Source: SIG710 sp045596925
GTDB lineage: Bacteria > Bacillota > Clostridia > Oscillospirales > CAG-272
Direction of reading: 5' to 3'
Length of the DNA stretch: 35,782 nucleotides
Assembly (NCBI GenBank): GCA_045596925.1
Contig: JAZODH010000071.1
Location: 1 to 35,782, forward strand
Below are positions 1 through 7,519 of the stretch, piece by piece. A model generated the notes under the pieces. That model was not told the DNA's origin. It searched no databases and saw only the letters and a program-made list of their open reading frames with translations. Both the position numbers and the translations under genes were made by a program. Numbering within the stretch: the first letter of the stretch is position 1; each line of letters begins with the position of its first letter.

Positions 1-542
1 GGGCGAAGCGCCTTTTTGTTGACCTTTTTTACAAAGTCGGGATGCTCCAGAAAGCTCTTTATCTCCGAGCCGAAAATAATGTCGCCCGACTCGGTAAACG
101 TGTAGTAAAAGGGTTTGATCCCGAAGTGATCGCGAGCGCCGAAAAGCTTTTTCGACTTCATATCCCAAATGACGAACGCGAACATTCCGCGGATCAGATC
201 AACAATGCCCTCGCCGTACTCCTCGTATCCGTGAAGCAACACCTCGGTGTCGCTTCCGCTTTTGAAAACGTGACCTGCAGCGATCAGCTTTTCTCTCAGC
301 TCGCCAAAGTTATAGATCTCGCCGTTAAAGGTGATAACGACGGTGCTGTCCTCGTTTGTCATAGGCTGTGTGCCGTCCTCGGACAAGTCAATGATGCTCA
401 GACGTCTGAAGCCAAGCGCGATCTCATCGGACAGAAAATCACCCGCCATATCGGGTCCGCGGTGAACTATTCTGTCCATCATCTTATTGATTATCTCTTT
501 TTTTCTTTCTATCTTGCCGGAAAATCCAACAAAACCGCACAT
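1..542 (-). CDS. asnB: Asparagine synthase (glutamine-hydrolysing), N-terminal part, runs off the left edge
   Basis: Reading the minus strand from the ATG at 542 gives MCGFVGFSG..., the N-terminal nucleophile (Ntn) glutaminase domain of AsnB-type asparagine synthases. Cys2 is the catalytic nucleophile once Met is removed. IVHRGPD, the RLSIIDLS segment, the FNGEIYN motif and the GSDTEVLLHGYEEYG stretch are the family's glutamine-binding landmarks. About 180 residues are visible, so the whole glutaminase domain is nearly present and the C-terminal AMP/PPi synthetase domain lies outside the window. The enzyme makes asparagine from aspartate, ATP and glutamine in the cytoplasm. The start is set by the obligatory Met-Cys-Gly; a GGGAATGAG stretch serves as a mediocre ribosome binding site. 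It is transcribed divergently from the acetyltransferase. Identity is firm from established family motifs; paralogues of the AsnB family acting in antibiotic or cell-wall amidation cannot be excluded without the C-terminus. Confidence 0.93.
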   Translation of the reverse strand, partial: MCGFVGFSGKIERKKEIINKMMDRIVHRGPDMAGDFLSDEIALGFRRLSIIDLSEDGTQPMTNEDSTVVITFNGEIYNFGELREKLIAAGHVFKSGSDTEVLLHGYEEYGEGIVDLIRGMFAFVIWDMKSKKLFGARDHFGIKPFYYTFTESGDIIFGSEIKSFLEHPDFVKKVNKKALR

Positions 543-589
543 ATAATTCTCATTCCCTTTCGTTTTAGGTGGGCATAAATATTCATTTT

Positions 590-618
590 ATTATATCACA
601 AAAAAAGTGCTCTGTACA
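590..618 (-). promoter_or_regulatory. Sigma-A-type promoter of asnB
   Basis: On the minus strand there is a TATAAT -10 (590-595) preceded by TGA, an extended -10, and a weaker -35 TGTACA (613-618) at 17 bp. It sits about 50 bp before the asnB start and back to back with the promoter of the acetyltransferase gene. Confidence 0.55.
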
Positions 619-648
619 GTATTTTTACAAAATTTTGCTCTTTTTCTA

Positions 649-677
649 TTGAAAATATTGAAAATAAAGTCTATAAT
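649..677 (+). promoter_or_regulatory. Sigma-A promoter of the acetyltransferase-kinase-deacetylase group
   Basis: TTGAAA (649-654), 17 bp, TATAAT (672-677). It matches the sigma-A consensus at 11 of 12 positions and lies 36 bp before the GNAT start, so it probably drives the genes up to the deacetylase. Confidence 0.7.
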
Positions 678-713
678 AGAAGTGCGGAACAAAATTTCCG
701 CGCGAGGAATACT

Positions 714-1283
714 ATGAACAGAAACGCAATTTACAGAATATTTTCCCGTATGCCTACGCTGAGCACTCCCCGTCTGGTGCTTCGCCGCATGAAGCCCGAC
801 GACGCCCGTGATATGTTCGAATACGCCTGCCGTGCGGACGTAACGAAATACCTGACCTGGTATCCACACTCAAGCGTGCGCTACACACGGGATTATCTTG
901 AATATCTTGAGGGCAGGTACGCCGTGGGGGACTTTTTCGACTGGGCGATAACGCTTCGCTCGTCGGGGAAAATGATCGGCACCTGCGGCTTTACCTGCTT
1001 TGATTTTGAGAACGACTCTGCCGAGGTAGGCTACGTTCTGAATCCCGATTACAGGGGGCACGAAATTATCCCCGAGGCACTCCACGCCGTCATGAAATTC
1101 GGCTTTGAAAATCTGCTTTTAAACCGCATCGAGGCTCACTATATGGTGGGCAACGACGCCAGCCGACGGGTCATGGAAAAGGTTGGCATGAGCTTTGAGG
1201 GCGTGTCACGCGGAGCTATGCTCATAAAAGGACAGTACCGCGACATCGGCGTTTGTGCCGTTCTTTCGGAGGAGTTCCGATAA
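714..1283 (+). CDS. GNAT family N-acetyltransferase (RimJ/RimL type)
   Basis: A 189-residue GNAT protein. The N-terminal TPRLVLRRMKPDDARDMFEYA stretch is typical of the RimJ/RimL/Acetyltransf_3 branch. The middle carries the beta4 segment with GTCGF and the acceptor-side AEVGYVLNPDYRG. A variant acetyl-CoA pyrophosphate loop follows (YRGHEIIPEAL instead of the usual RGKGYATEAL), then the NRIEAHYMVGNDASRRVMEKVGM segment. Such enzymes transfer acetyl from acetyl-CoA to an amine on a protein N-terminus, a small molecule or an antibiotic; the substrate cannot be read from sequence. The loop change (His-Glu-Ile-Ile for the Gly-x-Gly/Ala core) is slightly unusual and might alter cofactor binding. 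The start is supported by GAGG seven bases upstream. The ribokinase-like gene follows 21 bp later and is probably co-transcribed. Confidence 0.88.
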   Translation: MNRNAIYRIFSRMPTLSTPRLVLRRMKPDDARDMFEYACRADVTKYLTWYPHSSVRYTRDYLEYLEGRYAVGDFFDWAITLRSSGKMIGTCGFTCFDFENDSAEVGYVLNPDYRGHEIIPEALHAVMKFGFENLLLNRIEAHYMVGNDASRRVMEKVGMSFEGVSRGAMLIKGQYRDIGVCAVLSEEFR

Positions 1284-1304
1284 CAAACGAAAAGAGGTGA
1301 CTCG

Positions 1305-2243
1305 ATGAAAAAAAGAATACTTGTAGTCAGCAGTGCTAACATGGATTTCGTAATGAACGTGTCCTCTATCCCCGATGCGGGCGAGACCCTGCTTGAGACC
1401 GAGGGGAATTACAGATTTATCCCCGGCGGCAAGGGAGGAAACTCCGCTATTGCCGTTCAGAGACTCGGCGGAGACTGCGTTTTCTGCGCCAAGATCGGAC
1501 GCGACCAGAGCGGTGCGACTCTGCGCCAGCTTTACCAGAATGAGGGCATCAACGTCACCTATATGCACTCCACCCCCGATGCGTCAACGGGTCTGGCAGC
1601 GATCACCGTGGAGGAAAACGGCGACAACCGCATAACGGTCTTCCCCGGCGCAAACGACCACCTGACGGCGGACGACGCAGAGGAGGCACTCCTCTGCTAT
1701 CCCGACGCGGTGTTACTTCATTTTGAGATCCCCGACGAAGCTATTTTGTCGGCGGCAAAGTACTCAGCAAAGCAGGGCGCGCCCATATTTATCGACGCAG
1801 GACCTGCCAAGCCCGATTTTCCCTTTGATCAGCTCCCCGAGCTTGAGGTCTTTTCCCCAAACGAGCAGGAGACCGAGGCATATACGGGCATCTACCCCGC
1901 TACCGCCGATCTTGCATTAAAGGCGGCGATACGTCTTGAAAAAATGGTCAAAGCGAAATATTACGTAATAAAACTGGGCGACCGCGGAGCTCTCGTTTAT
2001 GACAAGACTTATTACAAGATAGCCGACGCATATTCCACAAAGGTAGTCGACACCACCGCCGCAGGCGACGGATTTACGGCGGCCCTGACCCTTGAATATA
2101 TCCGCACGGGCAACATCATGCACGCCTGCCGTTATGCCAACGCCGTGGGCGCTATGATAGTGGGCAAGAACGGCGCAAGCACTTCTATTCCAAACGAAGC
2201 TCAGTTAGCAAAATTTGTCGAGATGCGCGAGATCAAGCTCTGA
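1305..2243 (+). CDS. Ribokinase-like PfkB family sugar kinase
   Basis: A 312-residue PfkB-family carbohydrate kinase of normal ribokinase length. The N-terminal signature is present (MDFVMNVSSIPDAGET, then FIPGGKGGNSAIA around residues 39-50, which binds the sugar). The C-terminal PfkB signature DTTAAGDGFTAAL lies at about residues 249-261, with Asp255 as catalytic base and the Gly-Asp-Gly anion hole. The closest match is ribokinase (RbsK), which phosphorylates D-ribose at O5 for the pentose phosphate pathway, but no rbs transporter or D-ribose pyranase is adjacent. Related sugars or nucleosides are therefore equally possible and no gene symbol is given. AAAGAGGTG lies before the ATG. The gene sits between a GNAT and a deacetylase, perhaps a small carbohydrate-modification operon (inference). 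Confidence 0.88.
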   Translation: MKKRILVVSSANMDFVMNVSSIPDAGETLLETEGNYRFIPGGKGGNSAIAVQRLGGDCVFCAKIGRDQSGATLRQLYQNEGINVTYMHSTPDASTGLAAITVEENGDNRITVFPGANDHLTADDAEEALLCYPDAVLLHFEIPDEAILSAAKYSAKQGAPIFIDAGPAKPDFPFDQLPELEVFSPNEQETEAYTGIYPATADLALKAAIRLEKMVKAKYYVIKLGDRGALVYDKTYYKIADAYSTKVVDTTAAGDGFTAALTLEYIRTGNIMHACRYANAVGAMIVGKNGASTSIPNEAQLAKFVEMREIKL

Positions 2244-2301
2244 CGCAAGGGTGATCGAATGTAAGGGCGGCGTGAGCACACCGATCACGGATAAAAAGTA
2301 A
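2244..2301 (+). pseudogene. 3' remnant of a second deacetylase gene
   Basis: Immediately after the kinase stop codon, a frame ending in TAA (2299-2301) reads VIECKGGVSTPITDKK. This matches the last residues of the intact deacetylase just downstream (LIECKGGEHTKLV), and the DNA also aligns (GATCGAATGTAAGGGCGG here, GATCGAATGCAAGGGTGG at about 3074-3091). The similarity extends a few bases upstream (GACGCAAG versus GACGGCAAG). I read it as the tail of a deleted paralogue. It is too short to encode a protein. Confidence 0.6.
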
Positions 2302-2315
2302 AAAGGAGAATTACA

Positions 2316-3113
2316 ATGTATCAGCGTATAACTTATCTCTTTCCCCGTGGAAAGCTCAAAGCTCTGACCATGAGCTACGACGACGGACCCATTCACGACC
2401 GCCGACTGGTTGAGATTTTCAACCGTTGCGCTATCAGGGGCACCTTCCATCTCAACTCCGGACCGCTTGGAAAGGAGGGCAAGATAACTCGGGAGGAGGT
2501 CGCCACTCTTTACGAAGGGCACGAGGTCTCCTGCCACACCACAAAGCACTACTTCCTTGAACGTATTCCCAACATGGAGGTGGTCCGCCAGATAATCACG
2601 GACAAGGAAGCTCTGGAAAGCCTTTGCGGCTACGTCGTGCGCGGTATGTCCTACCCCTTCGGCACCCACGACGAGCGCTCGGTTGAGATCCTGCGCTCAA
2701 TGGGCATGAAATATTCCCGCACAACAGCGTCCCACAACGGCTTTGGTCTTCCCGATGATTTCATGCTCTGGCATCCCACCTGCCACCACAAGGGCGGGAT
2801 CATGGAAAAGCTTGAACGCTTCAAAAACGGCAAATACCCCCTGAGCCTGTTCTACGTCTGGGGACACAGCTATGAGTTCAACAATGACAACAACTGGGAG
2901 CTGATGGAGGAATTCTGTGCGGCGGCACAGGGCATGGATGACACCTGGTACGCAACGAATATTGAAATTTACGATTACGTGACGGCTATGCGAAACTGTG
3001 AAATGTCCGCAGACTGCGCCATGATCTACAACCCCTCCGCCACCTCCGTATGGGTGGAAATCGACGGCAAGTTGATCGAATGCAAGGGTGGAGAGCACAC
3101 AAAGCTCGTCTGA
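2316..3113 (+). CDS. Polysaccharide deacetylase family protein (NodB-like)
   Basis: A 265-residue protein with the carbohydrate esterase 4 / NodB homology layout. Motif 1 is SYDDGP with the Asp pair at residues 22-23, motif 2 is SCHTTKH (metal-binding His74 and His78) and motif 3 is RGMSYPFGTHD (Arg109, Pro114). A later WGHSYEF supplies a candidate catalytic His. The family removes N- or O-acetyl groups from sugars with a divalent metal. There is no signal peptide or membrane segment, so it probably acts in the cytoplasm on a soluble sugar or oligosaccharide rather than on peptidoglycan. About 85 C-terminal residues extend past the core and may form a small beta domain. An AAAAGGAG ribosome binding site precedes the ATG. 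It is the last gene of the group that begins with the acetyltransferase, directly after the remnant of a paralogue. Confidence 0.87.
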   Translation: MYQRITYLFPRGKLKALTMSYDDGPIHDRRLVEIFNRCAIRGTFHLNSGPLGKEGKITREEVATLYEGHEVSCHTTKHYFLERIPNMEVVRQIITDKEALESLCGYVVRGMSYPFGTHDERSVEILRSMGMKYSRTTASHNGFGLPDDFMLWHPTCHHKGGIMEKLERFKNGKYPLSLFYVWGHSYEFNNDNNWELMEEFCAAAQGMDDTWYATNIEIYDYVTAMRNCEMSADCAMIYNPSATSVWVEIDGKLIECKGGEHTKLV

Positions 3114-3163
3114 AAAACGGAATATTTTGGACGACGTCAAAAGAAATAAAACCGCATAAAAGA

Positions 3164-3199
3164 ACTTCCGTTCGGTAAATACTTTTACCGAACGGGAGT
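3164..3199 (+). promoter_or_regulatory. Long hairpin that pairs the sigG ribosome binding site
   Basis: Bases 3164-3179 pair with 3184-3199 around the tetraloop TACT: 16 pairs in a row with one G-U. The 3' arm contains GGGAG (3194-3198), the only Shine-Dalgarno-like sequence before the sigG ATG at 3208 (spacing 9). If transcribed, the stem would hide the ribosome binding site. It could alternatively act as a terminator for the deacetylase operon, but the following GTTATTTT is a poor U-tract. A GCATA (3154-3158) with GGTAAATAC 15 bp later partly resembles a sigma-F promoter. If transcription starts from that, the hairpin would not form in full. Confidence 0.6.
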
Positions 3200-3207
3200 G
3201 TTATTTT

Positions 3208-3984
3208 ATGTACTACAATAAAGTTGAAATATGCGGAGTTAATACCGCAAAGCTGAAAACCTTGACTCACGTGGAAACCCTGACACTACTCGAGCAGGCG
3301 CGCCTCGGCTCAGCGCAGGCGCGGGACGCGCTCATATACGGAAACCTGCGCCTGGTGCTCAGCGTTATCCAACGCTTCACGGGCAGAGGTGAGGTGCTGG
3401 ACGACCTGTTTCAGGTAGGCTGTATAGGCCTCACCAAGGCGGTGGACAACTTTGATATGTCGGTAGGCGTGCGCTTCAGCACCTACGCCGTTCCCATGAT
3501 AATCGGAGAGATACGGCGGTATCTGAGAGACAACAACGCCATTCGCGTCAGCCGTTCGGTCCGCGACCTTGCCTACCGCGCCCTGTCCGCCCGAGAAGAG
3601 CTGATGCGGGAAAATCAGTCCGAGCCGAAGGTGGAGCAGATCGCCGCACGGTTGGGCGAGCCGAGAGATGCGGTGCTCCGCGCCATGGAGGCGATAGTGG
3701 AGCCTGTCTCCCTCTACGACCCCGTCTACTCGGAGAACGGGGACTCCATTTACGTCATGGACCAGATCAGCGATGAGGACGGCGGCGACAAGACCTGGCT
3801 TGAGAACATCGCCCTGCAGGACGCCATGGCAAAATTAGGCGAGCGCGAGCAGAAGATAATTAAGCTGCGCTTCTACAAAAACAAGACCCAGACAGAGATC
3901 GCCGAGGAGATAGGCATCTCCCAGGCGCAGGTCTCCCGCCTTGAAAAATATGCCCTCGAGCAAATGCGCAAGGATTTTTGCTAA
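3208..3984 (+). CDS. sigG: RNA polymerase sporulation sigma factor SigG
   Basis: A 258-residue sigma-70 family protein with the complete SigG layout. The N-terminal NKVEICGVNT matches the hallmark start of Bacillus SigG (NKVEICGVDT). Region 2 contains NLRLVLSVIQRF, DDLFQVGCIGL and FSTYAVPMIIGEIRRYLRDNN. A region 3 helix is followed by region 4 with REQKIIKLRFYKNKTQTEIAEEIGISQAQVSRLEK, the -35 recognition helix-turn-helix. SigG directs late forespore transcription after engulfment, including germination and DNA-protection genes. In many Firmicutes sigG sits beside spoIIGA-sigE; here it stands alone between a deacetylase and DUF3737. The start is fixed by homology to the SigG N-terminus. Translation is probably limited by the hairpin over its ribosome binding site (inference). 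Confidence 0.96.
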   Translation: MYYNKVEICGVNTAKLKTLTHVETLTLLEQARLGSAQARDALIYGNLRLVLSVIQRFTGRGEVLDDLFQVGCIGLTKAVDNFDMSVGVRFSTYAVPMIIGEIRRYLRDNNAIRVSRSVRDLAYRALSAREELMRENQSEPKVEQIAARLGEPRDAVLRAMEAIVEPVSLYDPVYSENGDSIYVMDQISDEDGGDKTWLENIALQDAMAKLGEREQKIIKLRFYKNKTQTEIAEEIGISQAQVSRLEKYALEQMRKDFC

Positions 3985-3986
3985 AT

Positions 3987-4020
3987 AAAAAAGTGTCTGC
4001 CAAGTGGCAGACACTTTTTT
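3987..4020. terminator. Bidirectional terminator between sigG and the DUF3737 gene
   Basis: AAGTGTCTGCC (3991-4001) pairs with GGCAGACACTT (4006-4016) around AAGT, flanked by A-runs on the left and T-runs on the right. It serves both convergent genes. Confidence 0.9.
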
Positions 4021-4864
4021 ATTTTCTTTCGTTTATCTTGCAGTCCGAGCCCTCTCGGCTGTTCTCGTCAATTATGATCTCACCGATCTCGTCGGCAAGA
4101 ATACTTCCCGAAAGAGGATTTTTTATGCTGTCGATGCGACCGCGCAGGGTGGCGTTGACCGTGCTGTATTCAAAGGAAAGGTCGCAGCCCTCGGTCTCGC
4201 AGTCCTCCATCACAAGATTTTCTACGTAGCAAAAGGGCTGTGTTCCGCTGACCTTGCAACGCACGAGCTTCAGATTTTTTGAATACCACGCCGCATATTC
4301 GCCCTTGATCACGCTATCGTATATAGTCACATTCTCACTGTGCCAGAATGCGTCCTTGGTGTCAAGGACGGCATTGCGGATCTCCACGTTTTTGGTGTAC
4401 TGGAAGGAATATTTGCCCTTAAAGTGCAGTCCGTTGATCTTGATATCCGAAGAATTGAGCAGAAAATATTCGCTCGTGATGTCACCGCCTTCAATTTCGA
4501 CTCCGCGACAGCACCAGCCAAGCTCGGGGCTTTTTGCGCGGCAGTCAATGAGCTTCACGTTATCGCACTCCCGAAAAGCCTTTACACCGTTTATATCAAA
4601 ATTTTTAAACGTCGCATCCCTTGTATACCAAACGGGTGCGCGGCAAAACTCGGTCATGGTGCAATTTTCGGCTTCGACACTCTCATCGTGCCAAAAAGGA
4701 TAGCGCAATTCAAAGGTGCAGCCCGTGACCTTGATATTTCTGCTCTCCTTGAGCGCCGATTCGCCGTCGGCAGGCCCGGAAAAGGTGCAATTTTTTATTT
4801 CCGTATCGCAGGCGGCGTAAAGCGCGCGCTCCTGATCATAGGTCTTGTTTTCAATAATCTTCAT
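4019..4864 (-). CDS. DUF3737 family protein, predicted right-handed beta-helix
   Basis: A 281-residue protein built of short degenerate repeats with alternating polar and hydrophobic residues and recurring Cys, Asn and Trp (for example NIKVTGCTF, SVEAENCTM, NVEIRNAVL, NVTIYDSVI, NLKLVRCKV, NLVMEDCET). This is the pattern of a parallel beta-helix. The opening MKIIENKTYDQERALYAACDTEIKNCTF and the FWHDE/FWHSE and AAWYSKN segments match the family annotated as DUF3737, sometimes mislabelled as hydrogenase. Its biochemical role is unknown to me. There is no signal peptide or membrane segment, so it is cytoplasmic. GGAG lies seven bases before the ATG. It is transcribed alone from its own sigma-A promoter and shares a terminator with sigG. 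Confidence 0.85.
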   Translation of the reverse strand: MKIIENKTYDQERALYAACDTEIKNCTFSGPADGESALKESRNIKVTGCTFELRYPFWHDESVEAENCTMTEFCRAPVWYTRDATFKNFDINGVKAFRECDNVKLIDCRAKSPELGWCCRGVEIEGGDITSEYFLLNSSDIKINGLHFKGKYSFQYTKNVEIRNAVLDTKDAFWHSENVTIYDSVIKGEYAAWYSKNLKLVRCKVSGTQPFCYVENLVMEDCETEGCDLSFEYSTVNATLRGRIDSIKNPLSGSILADEIGEIIIDENSREGSDCKINERK

Positions 4865-4892
4865 GGGGAAACTCCAAAAATGTATTTTCTAC

Positions 4893-4921
4893 ATTTTACC
4901 ACAATTTTCTATTTAAATCAA
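4893..4921 (-). promoter_or_regulatory. Sigma-A promoter of the DUF3737 gene
   Basis: On the minus strand: TTGATT (4916-4921), 17 bp, TAAAAT (4893-4898) with a TGG extended -10. It is 28 bp upstream of the start codon. Confidence 0.7.
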
Positions 4922-5115
4922 GTGGGGTGCCAAAAGTTCCTTTGGCATTAGAATATATTAATCAAAATCGAGCAGGATCTGCTATTTAAAAGAGCCGTCA
5001 ACCGTGATAAAATGAAGTCGAAACGAAAGAGAGAGAAGTAAAAAACGCACAAAAACGGCGGCGCCATGCCGCCGTTTTTGCCTTTAAAATCTCTGTTTTG
5101 CCCAATAAACAATTC
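4922..5115. other. Intergenic stretch with one hairpin
   Basis: Together with the flanking promoters this makes a gene-free gap of just over 300 bp. Apart from a terminator-like stem (5051-5079), I see only AT-rich sequence and a nine-codon frame (MKSKRKREK) without a ribosome binding site that I do not call. Confidence 0.5.
5051..5079. terminator. Strong terminator-like hairpin before the CotH genes
   Basis: AAAAACGGCGGC (5051-5062) pairs with GCCGCCGTTTTT (5068-5079) around GCCAT. It is symmetrical, so either strand could use it. No annotated gene ends directly upstream on the plus strand, so it may insulate the CotH genes or end a short unannotated transcript. Confidence 0.75.
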
Positions 5116-5144
5116 TTGACAATCATCGGTATATAATGTAAAAT
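5116..5144 (+). promoter_or_regulatory. Sigma-A promoter of the CotH lipoprotein pair
   Basis: TTGACA (5116-5121), 17 bp, TAAAAT (5139-5144). A nearer TATAAT at 5132-5137 is only 10 bp from the -35 box and is therefore not the likely -10. Confidence 0.65.
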
Positions 5145-5173
5145 TTAAGTAAGAAATAAACGGAGGTCAAGCC

Positions 5174-7492
5174 ATGAAAATAAAAATTTTTGCAATTATT
5201 CTCACAATTATAGTTCTTATGACTTCTCTCCCCGCCTGCTCGGACAAGGCGACCGACCCCCATACCGACAGCACCACCACGGATAAACTGCCCGACACCA
5301 CGGATAATATTCCCGACGTGACCGATGATGTCCAAGCACCCGACACAAAGGATACCGAGCCGATCGGCACGGAGCCTGATGACACCGACCCGCTCGAGAC
5401 TCAGCCTCAGGAGGATCTCGATCACCCCCTTGAAGGCAAGCTGGTAATAAACGAGATCTGCTCGTCAAACAAGACTGTCTCGGCAGACAAAAAGGGAGAA
5501 TTTCCCGACTGGCTCGAGATCATGAACGTATCAAAGGAGACTATTCAGCTTGAGGGCATCGGTCTGTCAAAGGACGAGGAAGAGCCCTACGCACTTACCA
5601 TGCCGCGTATGACCCTGGCACCCGGCGCGTTTCTGATCGTCTACTGCAACAAGAACGAAAAAGCGGGACTTCACGATTCAAACGTGTATGCTCCGTTTAA
5701 CATCGGCGCGGACAGCGAGACCCTTTATCTCACCGCACCCGCGGAGGGCGAAAAAAAGGGTGCTTTGCTTGATACAGTCACCGTCCCCAAGCTGAAGACC
5801 GACGACGTTTACGCAAGAACAGAGGACGGTATCGGTCAGTTTACGATCATGACCCCCACCCCCGACAGAAGCAATAAGTCCGCAAGGGAGATAAAATACA
5901 TAGGCGCTCCCACATTCTCGCAGGATAGCGGCTTCTACGACAAGGAATTTGTCCTGACCGTAAAAGCAAACGGCGGCACGGTTTATTACACCACAGACTG
6001 CTCCGACCCGCTTACCTCCGATTCCCGAGAGGTGTTCCGCGGCGAGCTTAACATAAAGGACGCGACGAGCAATCCCAACGTGGCCTCCGCCGTGAGCGAT
6101 CTTTCCATAGGCGGTAAAAATCTGCCTGCGCCGGGCAACGTGGACAAATGCACCATCGTCCGTGCCGTGGCTGTGGACGGCGACGGCTATGCCAGCGAAG
6201 TCGTAACGAAGGTCTATTTCGTAGGCAAGACCGCCCAGACCTATAAGGACATCGCCGTGGTCTCGGTCACCGCCGACTACCGCGACCTGTTCAGCGGAAG
6301 CCGAGGCATATACGTGATAGGCGACCGTTACTACGAGTGGCTGAACAGCCCCGATTACGTTAAATACAACGACGCCGACAAGAAAAATCCCGCAAACTAC
6401 AACCAGGATGGCCGCGAGTGGGAAAGAGAAGCCACCTTCCAGTTCTTTGAAAACGGAAACGCCGTTTACGGCACCGACTGCGGTGTTCGTATCGCAGGAA
6501 ACTGGTCGAGACAGGCAACTCAGAAGAGCCTACGCGTTTACGCTCGCGGGGAATACGGAGACGGGAAGTTCTCTTATCCCTTCTTTGGAGGCATCGTGGA
6601 CATCAACGGTAACGTTATTGACAAATTTGACAAGCTGACGCTGTCGAGCGGAGGAAACGACTGGTGGCAGACGAAAATGACCAATTCCGTCATTTCGGAC
6701 GCCGTTGCCGACACGAACCTCGACGTTATGGCAACAAAGCCCTGCATCCTCTTCCTCAACGGCGAGTTCTGGGGACTCTATTTCCTTAGCGAAAAGCAAG
6801 AGGACGAGCATTTCGAATCACACTACGGTGTAAAGGCGGAGAACATCACCGTGGTGAAAAACGGAAGCAATGAGGGCGACAAGACCGTGGTAAACAATTA
6901 CAAAAAGACTATTGAAAAGCTCCTTACCTCCGACATCTCCGACCCCGAGGTATACAGGCAATTCTCTGAGCTTATCGACTTTGACAGCCTTATCGATTAT
7001 ATAGCAGTTCAAACCTACATCATCAACAACGACTGGAGCAAAGAGACCTCCCTCAACAACTGGATGATGTGGAGAAGTAATACCGTCGACCCATCAAACC
7101 CCTACGCCGACGGCAGGTGGCGCTTTGCGCTCTTTGATGTCGACAGCGGCGGAAAGCAGGTCGTCACCACGGATATGTTGCCCAACCTCAACAATCAGCA
7201 AAAATGGCAGTCCTTTACCGCCATATTCTACAAACTCTGCGAAAACCGGGAGTTCAAGGATAAGTTCTATCAGAGGGCAAAGGAGATAATAAACGTCAAT
7301 TTTGCTCCTGTGCGTATGCAATCGATAATCGACGACTACGTGTCCGTTTGCCAAGCTTGGGTAGAGCAGACCTACACACGCTTCAACATGAGCAACGTTT
7401 ATGCAAGCAAGCTGACCGTTATGCGCAATTTCTACAACAACCGCCCCGCCCACGCGCTCTCTCATCTGGAAAAATTCTGCGCGAAGAAGTAA
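5174..7492 (+). CDS. CotH kinase family lipoprotein with lamin-tail domain
   Basis: A 772-residue exported lipoprotein. A hydrophobic signal peptide ends in the lipobox LPAC (Cys22). A Thr/Asp/Pro-rich tether follows (about residues 23-85). Residues ~88-200 form a lamin-tail-like domain (KLVINEICSSN..., DWLEIMNVSKETIQLEGIGLS, LAPGAFLIVYC). Residues ~243-350 resemble a chitobiase/Fn3-like domain (GGTVYYTTDCSDP). Residues ~415-770 form the CotH kinase-like domain (GVRIAGNWSRQATQKSLRVYAR, FLNGEFWGLYFLSEKQ, WRFALFDVDSG). Established members include the spore-coat kinase CotH of Bacillus, which phosphorylates coat proteins; the target here is unknown. The DVDSG replaces the WDFD form seen in the neighbour, so kinase activity is not assured. 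It is probably anchored on the outer face of the membrane and co-transcribed with the next CotH gene 27 bp away. CGGAGG precedes the ATG. Confidence 0.9.
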   Translation: MKIKIFAIILTIIVLMTSLPACSDKATDPHTDSTTTDKLPDTTDNIPDVTDDVQAPDTKDTEPIGTEPDDTDPLETQPQEDLDHPLEGKLVINEICSSNKTVSADKKGEFPDWLEIMNVSKETIQLEGIGLSKDEEEPYALTMPRMTLAPGAFLIVYCNKNEKAGLHDSNVYAPFNIGADSETLYLTAPAEGEKKGALLDTVTVPKLKTDDVYARTEDGIGQFTIMTPTPDRSNKSAREIKYIGAPTFSQDSGFYDKEFVLTVKANGGTVYYTTDCSDPLTSDSREVFRGELNIKDATSNPNVASAVSDLSIGGKNLPAPGNVDKCTIVRAVAVDGDGYASEVVTKVYFVGKTAQTYKDIAVVSVTADYRDLFSGSRGIYVIGDRYYEWLNSPDYVKYNDADKKNPANYNQDGREWEREATFQFFENGNAVYGTDCGVRIAGNWSRQATQKSLRVYARGEYGDGKFSYPFFGGIVDINGNVIDKFDKLTLSSGGNDWWQTKMTNSVISDAVADTNLDVMATKPCILFLNGEFWGLYFLSEKQEDEHFESHYGVKAENITVVKNGSNEGDKTVVNNYKKTIEKLLTSDISDPEVYRQFSELIDFDSLIDYIAVQTYIINNDWSKETSLNNWMMWRSNTVDPSNPYADGRWRFALFDVDSGGKQVVTTDMLPNLNNQQKWQSFTAIFYKLCENREFKDKFYQRAKEIINVNFAPVRMQSIIDDYVSVCQAWVEQTYTRFNMSNVYASKLTVMRNFYNNRPAHALSHLEKFCAKK

Positions 7493-7519
7493 GACTGCCG
7501 AGCAGAGAGGGGATACTGC

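Noticed and set aside
42..578. A 178-codon plus-strand frame at the left edge.
   Set aside because: It lies antisense to the glutaminase domain of asnB, whose minus-strand frame is clearly conserved.
5132..5137. TATAAT as the -10 box of the first CotH gene.
   Set aside because: It is only 10 bp from the TTGACA; the TAAAAT seven bases later has the correct 17-bp spacing.
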